From contig CALYVJ010000013.1 of NCBI GenBank assembly GCA_945494195.1, positions 1-15,170 of the forward strand: DNA of 15,170 bases, in the 5' to 3' direction. Positions 6,365-13,852 of the stretch are shown one piece after another. Positions within the stretch are counted from its first letter, which is position 1. Every line of letters begins with the position of its first letter. The notes under the pieces are model-generated. The model did no database searches and was not told the DNA's origin. It was given only the letters and a program-made list of their open reading frames with translations. The translations under genes were made by a program, and so were the position numbers. The DNA comes from an uncultured Selenomonas sp. (lineage in GTDB: Bacteria > Bacillota > Negativicutes > Selenomonadales > Selenomonadaceae).

Positions 6365-7315
6365 TCATCCGTTAGATTTTTCATTCTTGATTGGCGTACC
6401 AAAAATCAGATTATCCAGCAACCCGATGAGCTGGTTGATTTCCGGTTTCGCAATCTGGCCCGATGCACCGAGCTGCTCACCCTTTAGACGCATCTCATCA
6501 CTAATCAGCGACGAGAACAGTACCAAAGGAACCTTGCCCAGACGTTCATCTTCACGAACCAGCTTCAGCAAACGATGACCATCCATCTTCGGCATCTCAA
6601 CATCCGATACGATAACCCCGACATGCTCATCGATATTGCCGTCACGCTGCGAAAGTTCCTGCAGATAGTTCCATGCATCCTGGCCATTGCCAAAATCACG
6701 AATAAAACGATAACCAGACTCATGAAGCGTCGTAACCAGCAAATCGCGTAGCATCGGCGAATCCTCTGCCACTACTACATGAACGTTGGAGCGCTTCGAT
6801 TTGACATCCTCCGTCGCTTCTTCATAAGTCGTGAGTTTCGCATTGATTTCCGGATTGATCTCTGCAATGATGGTCTCAAAATCTAAAAGAAGAACAATGC
6901 GGTCTTTCATCTTGACAAGACCAACCACACGGGACTGATCACCCACTTCCGGTGCCGGTTCCATGTCCTTCCAGGAAATGCGGTGAATGCGCGATACGTT
7001 TTCAACCAAGAAACCAATGTTGTAATTGTTGATTTCCGTCACAATGATATTCTTTGGCTCGGCATTCGACTGCACATTGAGGCAACGCGGCAAATTTACC
7101 AAAGGAATAGCCTTGCCACGCAACGTGAACAAACCATCCACATACGGATGTGCCTGCGGCATGGTCGTCACCGGTGCACTCGTGATAACTTCTCTTACTT
7201 TTGCAACGTTGATACCATAATTTACCTGACCAATGCTGAATTCTACAATTTCAAATTCATTGGTTCCAGTCTCAAGAAGAATTCCCTTTTTATCTCCACT
7301 CGTCTCTGCTGCCAT
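6365..7315 (-). CDS. cheV: Chemotaxis coupling protein CheV (CheW domain plus response-regulator receiver)
   Basis: This 316-residue protein joins a CheW-like domain (about 20–155) to a C-terminal receiver domain (about 178–300), the defining architecture of CheV. CheV links chemoreceptors to the CheA kinase and tunes the array through phosphorylation of its receiver. The CheW part includes FSIGQVNYGINVAKVREVI and the GLFTLRGKAIPLVNL segment. The receiver keeps the acidic residue in VVAEDSPM (Asp185), the phosphate acceptor in VSDVEMPKMDG (Asp238), Ser268/Ser269 and Lys290 in IAKPE, so it should be active. I placed the start at the ATG at 7315 because GGGGG (7324–7328) lies 8 bases upstream; the in-frame ATG at 7330 lacks a ribosome site and would add five residues. 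No other chemotaxis or flagellar gene is in the window. A -10 element upstream and a terminator downstream suggest a single-gene transcript. Confidence 0.95.
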   Translation of the reverse strand: MAAETSGDKKGILLETGTNEFEIVEFSIGQVNYGINVAKVREVITSAPVTTMPQAHPYVDGLFTLRGKAIPLVNLPRCLNVQSNAEPKNIIVTEINNYNIGFLVENVSRIHRISWKDMEPAPEVGDQSRVVGLVKMKDRIVLLLDFETIIAEINPEINAKLTTYEEATEDVKSKRSNVHVVVAEDSPMLRDLLVTTLHESGYRFIRDFGNGQDAWNYLQELSQRDGNIDEHVGVIVSDVEMPKMDGHRLLKLVREDERLGKVPLVLFSSLISDEMRLKGEQLGASGQIAKPEINQLIGLLDNLIFGTPIKNEKSNG

Positions 7316-7350
7316 TAAATTCGCCCCCATACTCGGATTCGTAATATCCC

Positions 7351-7356
7351 ATTATA
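7351..7356 (-). promoter_or_regulatory. Candidate -10 element for cheV
   Basis: The minus strand reads a perfect TATAAT about 36 bases before the cheV ATG, which would place the transcript start near 7344 with a leader of about 30 bases. No good -35 hexamer stands 16–18 bases upstream (the nearest is TTATGA), so this may depend on an activator or may be chance in an AT-rich gap. I found no convincing sigma-28-type motility promoter there either. Confidence 0.35.
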
Positions 7357-7434
7357 ATTTCATCTCTTGATGTCATAATTCGCGCTAGAAAGTCAAAATC
7401 CTTCTATTCGTATGAAAAAAGTCCACAGAATCAA

Positions 7435-8307
7435 TCATTTTTCTTTTAAGTACGTCCAGCCATCTTGTTCAACCACACGCCCTTCGCGCATGAGATGTCC
7501 CAAGGCCCGTTTGAACGCAGCCTTGGAAATCTGGAACTTATCCCGAATGACTTCGGGTGAGGTTTCATCGCTATACGGCATTTTGCCGTTACGGCTCGCC
7601 AACAGTTCCAATATGCGCTCCGAATCCGTGATCAATGCTTTTTCTTTTACCTCGCGCAGGGATGCATTCAGGCGCCCATCCTGCCGCACATAGGTCACAC
7701 GTGCCGTAACGATCTCACCCACACGTGGGCGGTCCTTTATCTCCTTATTGTCAATAAAGACAATATAGCGTTCTTTGCTGAACATAAAGGCGCCGCTGTC
7801 CGTGTAATTATAGATTGCCCCGGTGACTTTATCGCCAACACGAACTCCAACCGCTGGCTGCGACGCCCGGCGCATCTCATCTTCGACTTCCATAGTCACC
7901 GCCAAACGTCCCGATTTATCCGTGTAGAGCTTTGCCCATACTACTTCTCCAATCTGCGGACGGCCGCGCATACCAGCATAAGGCATAAAGATACCACGTT
8001 CTGCTCCAACATCCAAGAACGCACCATCCCGACTGGTATTGATTACCTTTAATCTGGCAATCTGCCCTTCCTTCATGCGTGGGACCCGCATACTGGCAGT
8101 CAAACGGCGTTTCGGGTCAAGATACAGGAACACTGTAACCATATCCCCCACCTTAACCGGTGCCATTTGCTGAGTCTTATGAAGCAAAATATCATCCGAC
8201 GTATTGCCGGTTTCTGCATCCAGGAACGCACCCATTTCTCCTAGACGAGCAACCTTTAGCGTGACTACCGTACTCGGCCCGTATTTCCGTTTTTTTCTCT
8301 CTTCCAT
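7435..8307 (-). CDS. cvfB: CvfB/YitL-like S1-domain RNA-binding protein
   Basis: This 290-residue protein matches the CvfB (YitL) family: three consecutive S1-type RNA-binding folds (about 12–74, 79–141 and 155–218) and a C-terminal winged-helix domain (about 224–288, ending GRVVEQDGWTYLKEK). CvfB of Staphylococcus aureus binds RNA and affects virulence gene expression; the molecular role in other bacteria is poorly defined. Typical segments are GEMGAFLDAETG, DGAFLDVGAERGIFMPY and SGAFMFSKERYIVFI, each an S1 beta hairpin. The ATG at 8307 has GAGG 6 bases upstream and lies 11 bases after the rsfS stop, so it appears to be the last gene of the long obgE unit. Nothing resembling a good terminator follows it before cheV, so some readthrough into cheV is possible. 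The symbol is by family resemblance. Confidence 0.9.
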   Translation of the reverse strand: MEERKKRKYGPSTVVTLKVARLGEMGAFLDAETGNTSDDILLHKTQQMAPVKVGDMVTVFLYLDPKRRLTASMRVPRMKEGQIARLKVINTSRDGAFLDVGAERGIFMPYAGMRGRPQIGEVVWAKLYTDKSGRLAVTMEVEDEMRRASQPAVGVRVGDKVTGAIYNYTDSGAFMFSKERYIVFIDNKEIKDRPRVGEIVTARVTYVRQDGRLNASLREVKEKALITDSERILELLASRNGKMPYSDETSPEVIRDKFQISKAAFKRALGHLMREGRVVEQDGWTYLKEK

Positions 8308-8318
8308 AATATCCTCAA

Positions 8319-8663
8319 TCAGTCTTCGTAAGGAGTCAACTCTGCATCACCCCAAAGGTGTTCCAGGGCATAGTACTCACGAGCTTCCTGCATGAATACA
8401 TGAACGACAACATCGCCATAATCCATGAGTACCCACTCGCCTTCCCGGTAACCTTCCTTATGGTCAAAGGATATGCCTGCCTTATCCATTTCTTCTTCCA
8501 CGTTGTCCGCAATTGCCCGGACCTGAGTGGCCGTATTCGCCGAACAAATTACAAAATAATCCGTCGACGACGTCACCCCCTGCATATCCATTACTACAAT
8601 ATCACGTGCCTTTTTGTCACTGGCTGCCTCACAGATGACTTTCGTCATTTCCTTAATCGTCAA
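8319..8663 (-). CDS. rsfS: Ribosome silencing factor RsfS (Iojap/YbeB family)
   Basis: This 114-residue protein is a full-length RsfS. The family binds uL14 on the large ribosomal subunit and blocks joining of the subunits when nutrients are short. Visible signatures are TDYFVICSA (34–42), GEWVLMDYGDVVVHVF (75–90) and YYALEHLW (97–104), all hallmark segments. The start is TTG at 8663, behind a perfect AGGAGG at 7 bases; an ATG five codons later lacks such a site. It lies 14 bases after the LCP gene and 11 before the CvfB-like gene. Clustering with nadD and yqeK is widespread in Bacillota. Confidence 0.97.
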   Translation of the reverse strand: MTIKEMTKVICEAASDKKARDIVVMDMQGVTSSTDYFVICSANTATQVRAIADNVEEEMDKAGISFDHKEGYREGEWVLMDYGDVVVHVFMQEAREYYALEHLWGDAELTPYED

Positions 8664-8670
8664 AATAATT

Positions 8671-8676
8671 CCTCCT
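8671..8676 (-). promoter_or_regulatory. Ribosome binding site deciding a TTG start (rsfS)
   Basis: AGGAGG on the minus strand, 7 bases before the TTG at 8663 and immediately after the stop codon of the LCP gene (8680–8678). The spacing marks the TTG rather than the ATG at 8648 as the start. Confidence 0.85.
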
Positions 8677-8677
8677 C

Positions 8678-9712
8678 TTAGTTGTTATCTTTCGCCTGCT
8701 CTAATGTCTCAGCTGGGAATAATTCCTGCATTCGTTTTTGTATCGCTGCTTCATCCGGAACCCAAATGCTATCATCACCTTCAGCTACCGCGCCTGGCAG
8801 CATAATGCTGACAGGCGGTTCACTGCTCATACTCCGCAACACATTAGCCAGATGTGCCGAATCAAAAATTTCGGCACTAGTCTCCATCTGTTGCTTGAAG
8901 ATCTCAGCAATTGCCGGCAGCTTCGGAATCGTTTCAAACTGCCAAAGCTTTTGATACATCGCCTTGACAAATCTCTGCTGCCGTTGAACTCTTCCTACAT
9001 CTCCCAACTCCTCACTGCGATAACGCAGATATTGCCCTGCATGTTCACCATCCAGATGCTGATAACCTTGCCGGATATGAATGGACAGCCCCGCTTCAGG
9101 ATCTTCGTATTCCATATTCCCCTCAACGTAGAGATCGATTCCGCCCAGCACATCTACCAGCTTGGCAAACGTTTCCATATCCAGGACAATATACTGATGG
9201 ACCGATATTCCCAACAGATTGCTGACCTGGCGCACCATCATGGATGGTCCCCCTAGGGCATAAACGCTTTTAAGTTTCATCTGCCCGCCATGATCTGGCA
9301 GGTCAATCCACGTATCCCGCGGGATATTGATAAACCGTACCCGACCAGTATCATTCTCCAGGCTTATCATCAAAATGGTATCGGCACGTTTTTCCTGACC
9401 TCCGGTCTCATCAGCACCGTCATCCAATCCCATGACCAGTATATTCGTATAACCGTCAAACCGGGGATCTATCTCGCCGCGCCGTTCCTGCTGACGTTCC
9501 GTATAACCAGCATACATGGCCTGATATTCCTGATAAATCCTGCTGCCCCAGGAAGCCACCGTATAGCCGACATACAATACTCCTGCCAGAATAGCACCGA
9601 GAAACACCAGCAGGAAAAACAAACGCAATAAAGCCTTGCGCCGTCGTCTGGCCTGTATTTTTCGTTTACGCAGGATATTTTCCCGTGTACTAGTATACTG
9701 TTCCTTTCCCAT
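8678..9712 (-). CDS. LytR-CpsA-Psr (LCP) family cell-envelope glycopolymer transferase
   Basis: This 344-residue protein is an LCP enzyme, the family that transfers undecaprenyl-linked glycopolymers (teichoic acids, capsule or related polymers) onto peptidoglycan on the outer face of the membrane. A highly basic cytoplasmic N-terminus (about 12–30, rich in Arg and Lys) precedes one membrane helix (about 30–54), so the catalytic domain lies outside. The LCP core runs from NILVMGLDDG (about 90) to about 250 and holds the conserved arginines and aspartates in KRADTI, INIPRDTW (128–135), YLRYR (228–232) and GDVGRVQRQQ (237–246). The ATG at 9712 has AAGGA about 7 bases upstream. It sits between yqeK and rsfS, a known arrangement in Bacillota. 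The polymer it attaches cannot be read from the sequence. Confidence 0.94.
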   Translation of the reverse strand: MGKEQYTSTRENILRKRKIQARRRRKALLRLFFLLVFLGAILAGVLYVGYTVASWGSRIYQEYQAMYAGYTERQQERRGEIDPRFDGYTNILVMGLDDGADETGGQEKRADTILMISLENDTGRVRFINIPRDTWIDLPDHGGQMKLKSVYALGGPSMMVRQVSNLLGISVHQYIVLDMETFAKLVDVLGGIDLYVEGNMEYEDPEAGLSIHIRQGYQHLDGEHAGQYLRYRSEELGDVGRVQRQQRFVKAMYQKLWQFETIPKLPAIAEIFKQQMETSAEIFDSAHLANVLRSMSSEPPVSIMLPGAVAEGDDSIWVPDEAAIQKRMQELFPAETLEQAKDNN

Positions 9713-9743
9713 AGGCTTTCCTTCTTTGCTTATTATCCAGTCC

Positions 9744-10328
9744 TTACCGGATTTTCTTCAGCAGCAGTTCATTTCGCGCCAACACGGTATCCGGATGGAT
9801 CAAGTGCCCTTTGGCCACTACAAACTGAATGGACTGGCTGAATCCTGCCAGCATCATATCATCCAACGGCACTTCTTTTGCCAACTGCCGCAATTTCTCC
9901 ACTCCCGGATAATCACGCCCCGGCTCAATCATATCCGCAAACCAAATGATTTTATCCAAAGCTGTCATCTGGCGACCGCCCACAGTGTGACGCCAGATTG
10001 CCTGCTCCACTTCCGCATCCTCAACCTGATAGATCTCTCGGATGCGCTTGGCCCCAATATAAGCATGAAGCAGTAGCGGCATCGCTTGTTCCACAGGGCC
10101 AATAGCGATTTTACGCTTTTGGGCCTCCGCAATCATATCCTCGTTGCAAAACTCTCTGGCACAATCATGCAACAAGCCAGCTACACGAGCCTTCTGCTCG
10201 TCTACTCCAAAACGCCCTGCCAAAATCACAGCCGTTTCTGACACTCCGACCGAGTGAGCAAAACGGCTCTTTTTAAGACGTTTTGCCAGCTCTTCTTTCA
10301 TGGCCTCATAACTCATGCCAAAACTCAT
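9744..10328 (-). CDS. yqeK: HD-domain symmetrical Ap4A hydrolase YqeK
   Basis: This 194-residue HD-superfamily protein matches YqeK, which cleaves diadenosine tetraphosphate to two ADP and so controls the level of this stress-related nucleotide. Metal ligands expected for the family are present: His25 (RFAHSVGV), His54-Asp55 (GLLHDCARE), His88 (LLLHAYIGA), His114 (WRHTVGG) and Asp132 (FADMIEPGRDY). WRHTVGG followed by a DKIIWFAD segment is specific to YqeK among HD proteins. Its ATG (10328) overlaps the nadD stop codon as ATGA, so the two are translationally coupled; AAGG stands 9 bases upstream. The nadD–yqeK pair is conserved across Bacillota, and some species fuse the two. Confidence 0.95.
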   Translation of the reverse strand: MSFGMSYEAMKEELAKRLKKSRFAHSVGVSETAVILAGRFGVDEQKARVAGLLHDCAREFCNEDMIAEAQKRKIAIGPVEQAMPLLLHAYIGAKRIREIYQVEDAEVEQAIWRHTVGGRQMTALDKIIWFADMIEPGRDYPGVEKLRQLAKEVPLDDMMLAGFSQSIQFVVAKGHLIHPDTVLARNELLLKKIR

Positions 10329-10948
10329 TGATATAAACCTTCTTTTATTATATATGCTTCCACTGCTGCTGGCACCAGATATTTGATGCTCTTGCCAGAA
10401 TGCACCCGCTGGCGGATATCCGTAGAAGAAATCTCCAGTTCCGGCACTGCCAGAAAATGAATTTTTTCTTCTGCCAGCCTGCCAAAACGTTTGACTAAAT
10501 CTTTCTTATCCACCGGTGCTCCTGGTCTCGTTGTTCCGACAAAATGGCAGCTGTCCAGCAATTCTTCACTATGATACCAAGTGTGCAGTTCATTGATGGT
10601 ATCCGATCCAGTGATAAAATACAATTCGGCATCGGCTCCATACTTTTCCTGCAATTCCCGCACCGTCAACAACGAATAGGACGGTCCTGTCCGCTCCAAT
10701 TCCTGCTTCGACACATGAAAGCACGGATTGGAATAAGCGGCCAACTGTGTCATCATCAAGCGATGATAAGCCGGCACCACTTTTCGCCCCTGCTTATGCG
10801 GTGGATTCGCCGCCGGGATAAACAGAACAAAATCAAGGGTAAAAGCTTCCCGGACTTGCTCGGCAATTGCCAAATGTGCCATATGGATTGGATCAAACGT
10901 TCCGCCCATAATGCCGATCCGGCGAATCGGCTGCAATCTATTCCCCAT
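10325..10948 (-). CDS. nadD: Nicotinate-nucleotide adenylyltransferase NadD
   Basis: This 207-residue protein joins nicotinate mononucleotide and ATP to form deamido-NAD, a central step of NAD synthesis in the cytoplasm. The nucleotidyltransferase signature GGTFDPIHMAH (15–25) opens the Rossmann fold, and ISSTDIRQRV (173–182) supplies the second conserved phosphate-binding element; FITGSDTINELHTW lies between them. The HxGH motif reads HMAH, with alanine in place of glycine; S. aureus NadD has a comparable HTAH, so activity is expected. The ATG at 10948 lies 4 bases after the stop of the small membrane ORF, with GGGGG about 10 bases upstream inside that ORF. The gene is coupled to yqeK by an ATGA overlap. 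Length is normal for the family. Confidence 0.96.
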   Translation of the reverse strand: MGNRLQPIRRIGIMGGTFDPIHMAHLAIAEQVREAFTLDFVLFIPAANPPHKQGRKVVPAYHRLMMTQLAAYSNPCFHVSKQELERTGPSYSLLTVRELQEKYGADAELYFITGSDTINELHTWYHSEELLDSCHFVGTTRPGAPVDKKDLVKRFGRLAEEKIHFLAVPELEISSTDIRQRVHSGKSIKYLVPAAVEAYIIKEGLYQ

Positions 10949-10952
10949 GGCA

Positions 10953-11111
10953 TCAAAGCCCCCATTTCCATCCCATAAGGATTACCAAAACCATCCCCAT
11001 GGTCACTATGATCAGAAGGATTCCCCTTCCATAATCTTTCGCATCATGGCTTCCCTTCGGGGTAGCCAGATACTGTTTTATCGTCCGGATATAGCCCTTG
11101 AGGCAGTTCAT
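10953..11111 (-). CDS. Small single-pass membrane protein, 52 residues, unknown function
   Basis: A short ORF fills the only space between proA and nadD. Its ATG (11111) overlaps the proA stop codon as ATGA, and its TGA (10953–10955) ends 4 bases before the nadD ATG. The protein begins MNCLKGYIRTIKQYL, has a basic stretch up to about residue 29 (Lys5, Arg9, Lys12, Lys19, Lys25, Arg29), then one strongly hydrophobic helix (about 30–47: GRGILLIIVTMGMVLVIL) and a short tryptophan-bearing end (GWKWGL). By the positive-inside rule it would sit with the N-terminus in the cytoplasm. AGG lies about 9 bases upstream. The precise packing between two genes, the coupling and the coherent topology argue for a real gene. 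I know of no family, and the size makes homology assignment uncertain. Confidence 0.75.
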   Translation of the reverse strand: MNCLKGYIRTIKQYLATPKGSHDAKDYGRGILLIIVTMGMVLVILMGWKWGL

Positions 11112-12364
11112 TCGCGAACCTGCCCCTCGCCATAAATGAGGTACTTCATGCTAGTAAGTTCCTCCAGCCCCATCGGTCCTCTGGCATGAAGCTTCTGCGT
11201 ACTAATGCCAATTTCTGCACCAAAACCGAATTCAAAACCATCGGTAAAACGCGTCGAAGCATTGACATATACCGCCGATGCATCCACTTCCCGCTGGAAC
11301 CGATGGGCATGGGTAAGATTCTCGGTCACAATTGCTTCCGAATGTCCCGTATTATACTGATTGATATGGGCAATAGCCTCATCAATATCCCTTACGACTT
11401 TGACAGATAAAATCAAGTCTCCATATTCCGTCGACCAATCTTCCTCTGTAGCGGGCAGGAAGGATTCACAAATCTCCTGACAACGCGTACAGCCACGCAG
11501 CTCGACCTTCTTCGCCTGCATCGCTTCCGCCAGCTTCGGCAGAAATTCTTCTGCTACAGCCTCATGAACCAGCAGTGTCTCCATGGCATTGCATACCGAT
11601 GGATGCGACGTCTTGGCATTGACCGCAATGCGGATCGCCATGTCCTGGTCTGCTGAATCATCCACAAAGGTGTGGCAAACGCCAGTCCCAGTCTGAATAA
11701 CCGGCACCGAACTGTTCTTCACGATATGCTCAATCAACCCAGCTCCCCCACGCGGAATGATGACATCGAGGAATCCGGACAAATGCGTCATGACCTCCAC
11801 TGCTTCACGATCTGTAATTTCCACAAATTGCAGCGCCCCTTCGGGAATGCCATTATCGTAAGCAGCCTTAGCCAACAGGGAACTAATTGCCGTATTAGAA
11901 CGGATTGCCTCCGATCCGCCGCGCAAAATCACCGCATTTCCCGATTTCAGGCAAAGTCCAGCTGCATCAGCTGTTACATTGGGACGGGCCTCATAGATAA
12001 TGCCGATTACGCCCAGAGGAACGCGCACACGGCGAATCTCCAACCCATTGGGACGGATAGTCGAATAGTTGCCCTGGCAAACAGGGTCTGGCAGCGCAGC
12101 CGTCTGACGAAGCCCTTCTGCCATTTGACGGATCCTCGTCTCATTCAGCATCAGCCGGTCAAGATAAGAACGTTTTAAACCTTTCTGACGGGCATCTTCC
12201 AAGTCTTGCTCGTTCGCCGCTAAAATCATGGCACTGCGTTTTTCCAAAACATCCGCCATGGCCAATAGCGCCTTGTTTTTCACACTGGTGGACAATACCC
12301 CCAGTTTCCGGCTGGCTTTACGGGCTTCTTCTGCCTTTCTTCTCATCACTGCTTCGATATCCAT
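11108..12364 (-). CDS. proA: Glutamate-5-semialdehyde dehydrogenase (gamma-glutamyl phosphate reductase) ProA
   Basis: This 418-residue enzyme performs the second step of proline synthesis, reducing gamma-glutamyl phosphate with NADPH to glutamate-5-semialdehyde. It has the aldehyde-dehydrogenase fold: VPLGVIGIIYEARPNVT (about 115–131) in the cofactor domain, ILRGGSEAI (146–154), and the catalytic cysteine in KTSHPSVCNAMETLL (Cys258). The C-terminal block LHARGPMGLEELTS is typical of ProA. Length is normal. The ATG at 12364 follows AGGAGG (12372–12377) at 7 bases, and the gene lies 20 bases after proB, whose unstable product it must receive directly. Its stop overlaps the start of the small membrane ORF. 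Confidence 0.97.
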   Translation of the reverse strand: MDIEAVMRRKAEEARKASRKLGVLSTSVKNKALLAMADVLEKRSAMILAANEQDLEDARQKGLKRSYLDRLMLNETRIRQMAEGLRQTAALPDPVCQGNYSTIRPNGLEIRRVRVPLGVIGIIYEARPNVTADAAGLCLKSGNAVILRGGSEAIRSNTAISSLLAKAAYDNGIPEGALQFVEITDREAVEVMTHLSGFLDVIIPRGGAGLIEHIVKNSSVPVIQTGTGVCHTFVDDSADQDMAIRIAVNAKTSHPSVCNAMETLLVHEAVAEEFLPKLAEAMQAKKVELRGCTRCQEICESFLPATEEDWSTEYGDLILSVKVVRDIDEAIAHINQYNTGHSEAIVTENLTHAHRFQREVDASAVYVNASTRFTDGFEFGFGAEIGISTQKLHARGPMGLEELTSMKYLIYGEGQVRE

Positions 12365-12384
12365 CCAAATTCCTCCTCTGGTAA

Positions 12385-13512
12385 TCAGACCATCAAAACC
12401 ATGTTGTCCCGATGAATGACTTCTTCAGGAATATCACCATCTACCAAGGTGGCAAATTCTTCCGTCTTGTGCCCCAGCAACTTCTGCAGGAGCTCTGCTT
12501 TATAATTCACGATGCCGCGGGCAATCTCCTGCCGCTTGGTATTAAGTACGCGCACAGTATTGCCTTCGTGAAAATCGCCTTCACATTCTAGGACTCCGGC
12601 AGCCAAAAGACTTGAACCATTCTCACGCATAGCTTCTGCGCAGCCATCATCCACCACAATTTCACCGGCCAGTCGCTTACCAAAAGCCAGCCAACTCTTG
12701 CGAACCCGCAAATGGGATTCCCGCGCAGGAAATACCGTCCCGATTTGTTCCCCGGCCAAAATGCCGCGAATTGCGCCTTCTCTTGCACCAGAAGCGATAA
12801 CCATGGTAACACCAGCACTCATGGCAATCTGCGCCGCCTGAATTTTGGTCATCATACCGCCAGTTCCAAGCTTCGAACCTGCTCCACCAGCAATCCGCTC
12901 GACTTCCGGCGTGATTTCCGGAATCTCATGGATGAGTTCTGCCTCTGGATGCAGCGAAGGATTTGCCGTATAAAGGCCTTCAATATCTGAAAGGACAATC
13001 AACGCATCGGCGTCAATGAGCGTTGCTACCATTGCCGAAAGATTGTCATTATCGCCAATCTTTATCTCATCGACAGCTACGGCATCATTCTCATTGATTA
13101 CCGGGATTGCTCCCATGGCCAACAAAGCCAGCAAAGAATTGCGAGAATGAATGTATTGATGATGACGGACAGAATTCTCTTTCGTCAACAGGACCTGCCC
13201 CATCGTCTGCCCATATTCTGCAAACAGCTTCTCATAGATATGCATGAGAACTCCCTGGCCGATTGCTGCAATAGCCTGTTTTTCCGGAATCGAATCCGGC
13301 TTTTGGGAAAGTCCCAATTTCCCCAAACCTGCGGCAATGGCCCCCGAAGAAACCAGCACCATTTCCTTACCTTGATTGCGAAGATCCGCTAATTCCCGGA
13401 TCAAATGGTCAATGCGATGAAGGTCCAGCTTGCCGGTCTCATATGCCAGCGTACTGGTCCCCACCTTGACAACGATGCGCTTTGCTTCGCGCAGACGCTC
13501 TCTTGCGTTCAT
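12385..13512 (-). CDS. proB: Glutamate 5-kinase ProB
   Basis: This 375-residue enzyme phosphorylates glutamate with ATP, the committed and usually proline-inhibited step of proline synthesis. The amino-acid kinase domain (about 10–260) has VVKVGTSTL (14–22), MVLVSSGAIAAG (51–62), IPVINENDAV (136–145), KIGDNDNLSA (151–160) and SKLGTGGM (213–220). A C-terminal PUA domain follows (about 275–350), as in the long two-domain form. The ATG at 13512 has GGGGGTGAG immediately upstream, and the gene lies 15 bases after yhbY. I looked for a T-box or proline leader upstream and there is no room for one, so control by feedback inhibition and by the operon promoter off the right edge is more likely. Confidence 0.97.
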   Translation of the reverse strand: MNARERLREAKRIVVKVGTSTLAYETGKLDLHRIDHLIRELADLRNQGKEMVLVSSGAIAAGLGKLGLSQKPDSIPEKQAIAAIGQGVLMHIYEKLFAEYGQTMGQVLLTKENSVRHHQYIHSRNSLLALLAMGAIPVINENDAVAVDEIKIGDNDNLSAMVATLIDADALIVLSDIEGLYTANPSLHPEAELIHEIPEITPEVERIAGGAGSKLGTGGMMTKIQAAQIAMSAGVTMVIASGAREGAIRGILAGEQIGTVFPARESHLRVRKSWLAFGKRLAGEIVVDDGCAEAMRENGSSLLAAGVLECEGDFHEGNTVRVLNTKRQEIARGIVNYKAELLQKLLGHKTEEFATLVDGDIPEEVIHRDNMVLMV

Positions 13513-13527
13513 AGGCTCACCCCCGTT

Positions 13528-13830
13528 TTACGGCAGTTCGATTTTCGGATTCTCGAAGTTTTTCTTGTACAAAAGACCATTCCGGCCAATAATCTGGATG
13601 AGATTGACATCCGCACGCTCAGCCAGCATCGTAATGGCATCCTCGGGCTCTTCCAAGCAGTTCTGCAAAACCCGGACTTTTATCAGTTCCCGTTTTTTGA
13701 TTGCCTCACGGGCAGCCTGTACCACCGACGGGGTAACCCCCTCCTTGCCCATCATGACTATTGGTTCCAGTTTGTGACCCATCGAACGCAGAAAACTCTT
13801 CTGCTTACCAGTCAATGAATTTCTAAGCAA
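13528..13830 (-). CDS. yhbY: YhbY-family ribosome-associated CRM-domain RNA-binding protein
   Basis: This 100-residue protein is a single CRM domain, the family of E. coli YhbY, which binds pre-50S ribosomal particles. It begins (M)LRNSLTGKQKSFLRSMGHKL, matching the usual LTGKQ start, and keeps the GxxG RNA-binding loop as MGKEGVTP, followed by ELIKVRVLQN and IIGRNGLLYKK. The start is TTG at 13830, fixed by AGGAGG (13838–13843) 7 bases upstream; the open frame extends 17 codons further into obgE, but that part has no ribosome site and no family resemblance. It lies 22 bases after obgE, consistent with a shared role in large-subunit assembly. Confidence 0.95.
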   Translation of the reverse strand: MLRNSLTGKQKSFLRSMGHKLEPIVMMGKEGVTPSVVQAAREAIKKRELIKVRVLQNCLEEPEDAITMLAERADVNLIQIIGRNGLLYKKNFENPKIELP

Positions 13831-13837
13831 TATATAT

Positions 13838-13843
13838 CCTCCT
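13838..13843 (-). promoter_or_regulatory. Ribosome binding site deciding a TTG start (yhbY)
   Basis: AGGAGG on the minus strand, 7 bases before the TTG at 13830, in the 22-base gap after obgE. It shortens yhbY by 17 codons relative to the longest open frame, which would otherwise overlap the end of obgE. Confidence 0.85.
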
Positions 13844-13852
13844 ATAAATCTC

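Noticed and set aside
7385..7410. TTGACT near 7393–7398 (minus strand) as the cheV -35 box
   Set aside because: It is about 37 bases from the TATAAT element, too far for a pair, and no acceptable -10 hexamer lies 16–18 bases after it.
10756..10971. Minus-strand 71-codon frame overlapping the nadD start
   Set aside because: It overlaps the strongly conserved nadD N-terminus in another frame. The competing 52-residue ORF upstream ends cleanly before nadD and is the better candidate.
13513..13527. T-box or proline-responsive leader before proB
   Set aside because: Only 15 bases separate yhbY and proB, so no leader can fit. An antiterminator sequence within yhbY was not seen.
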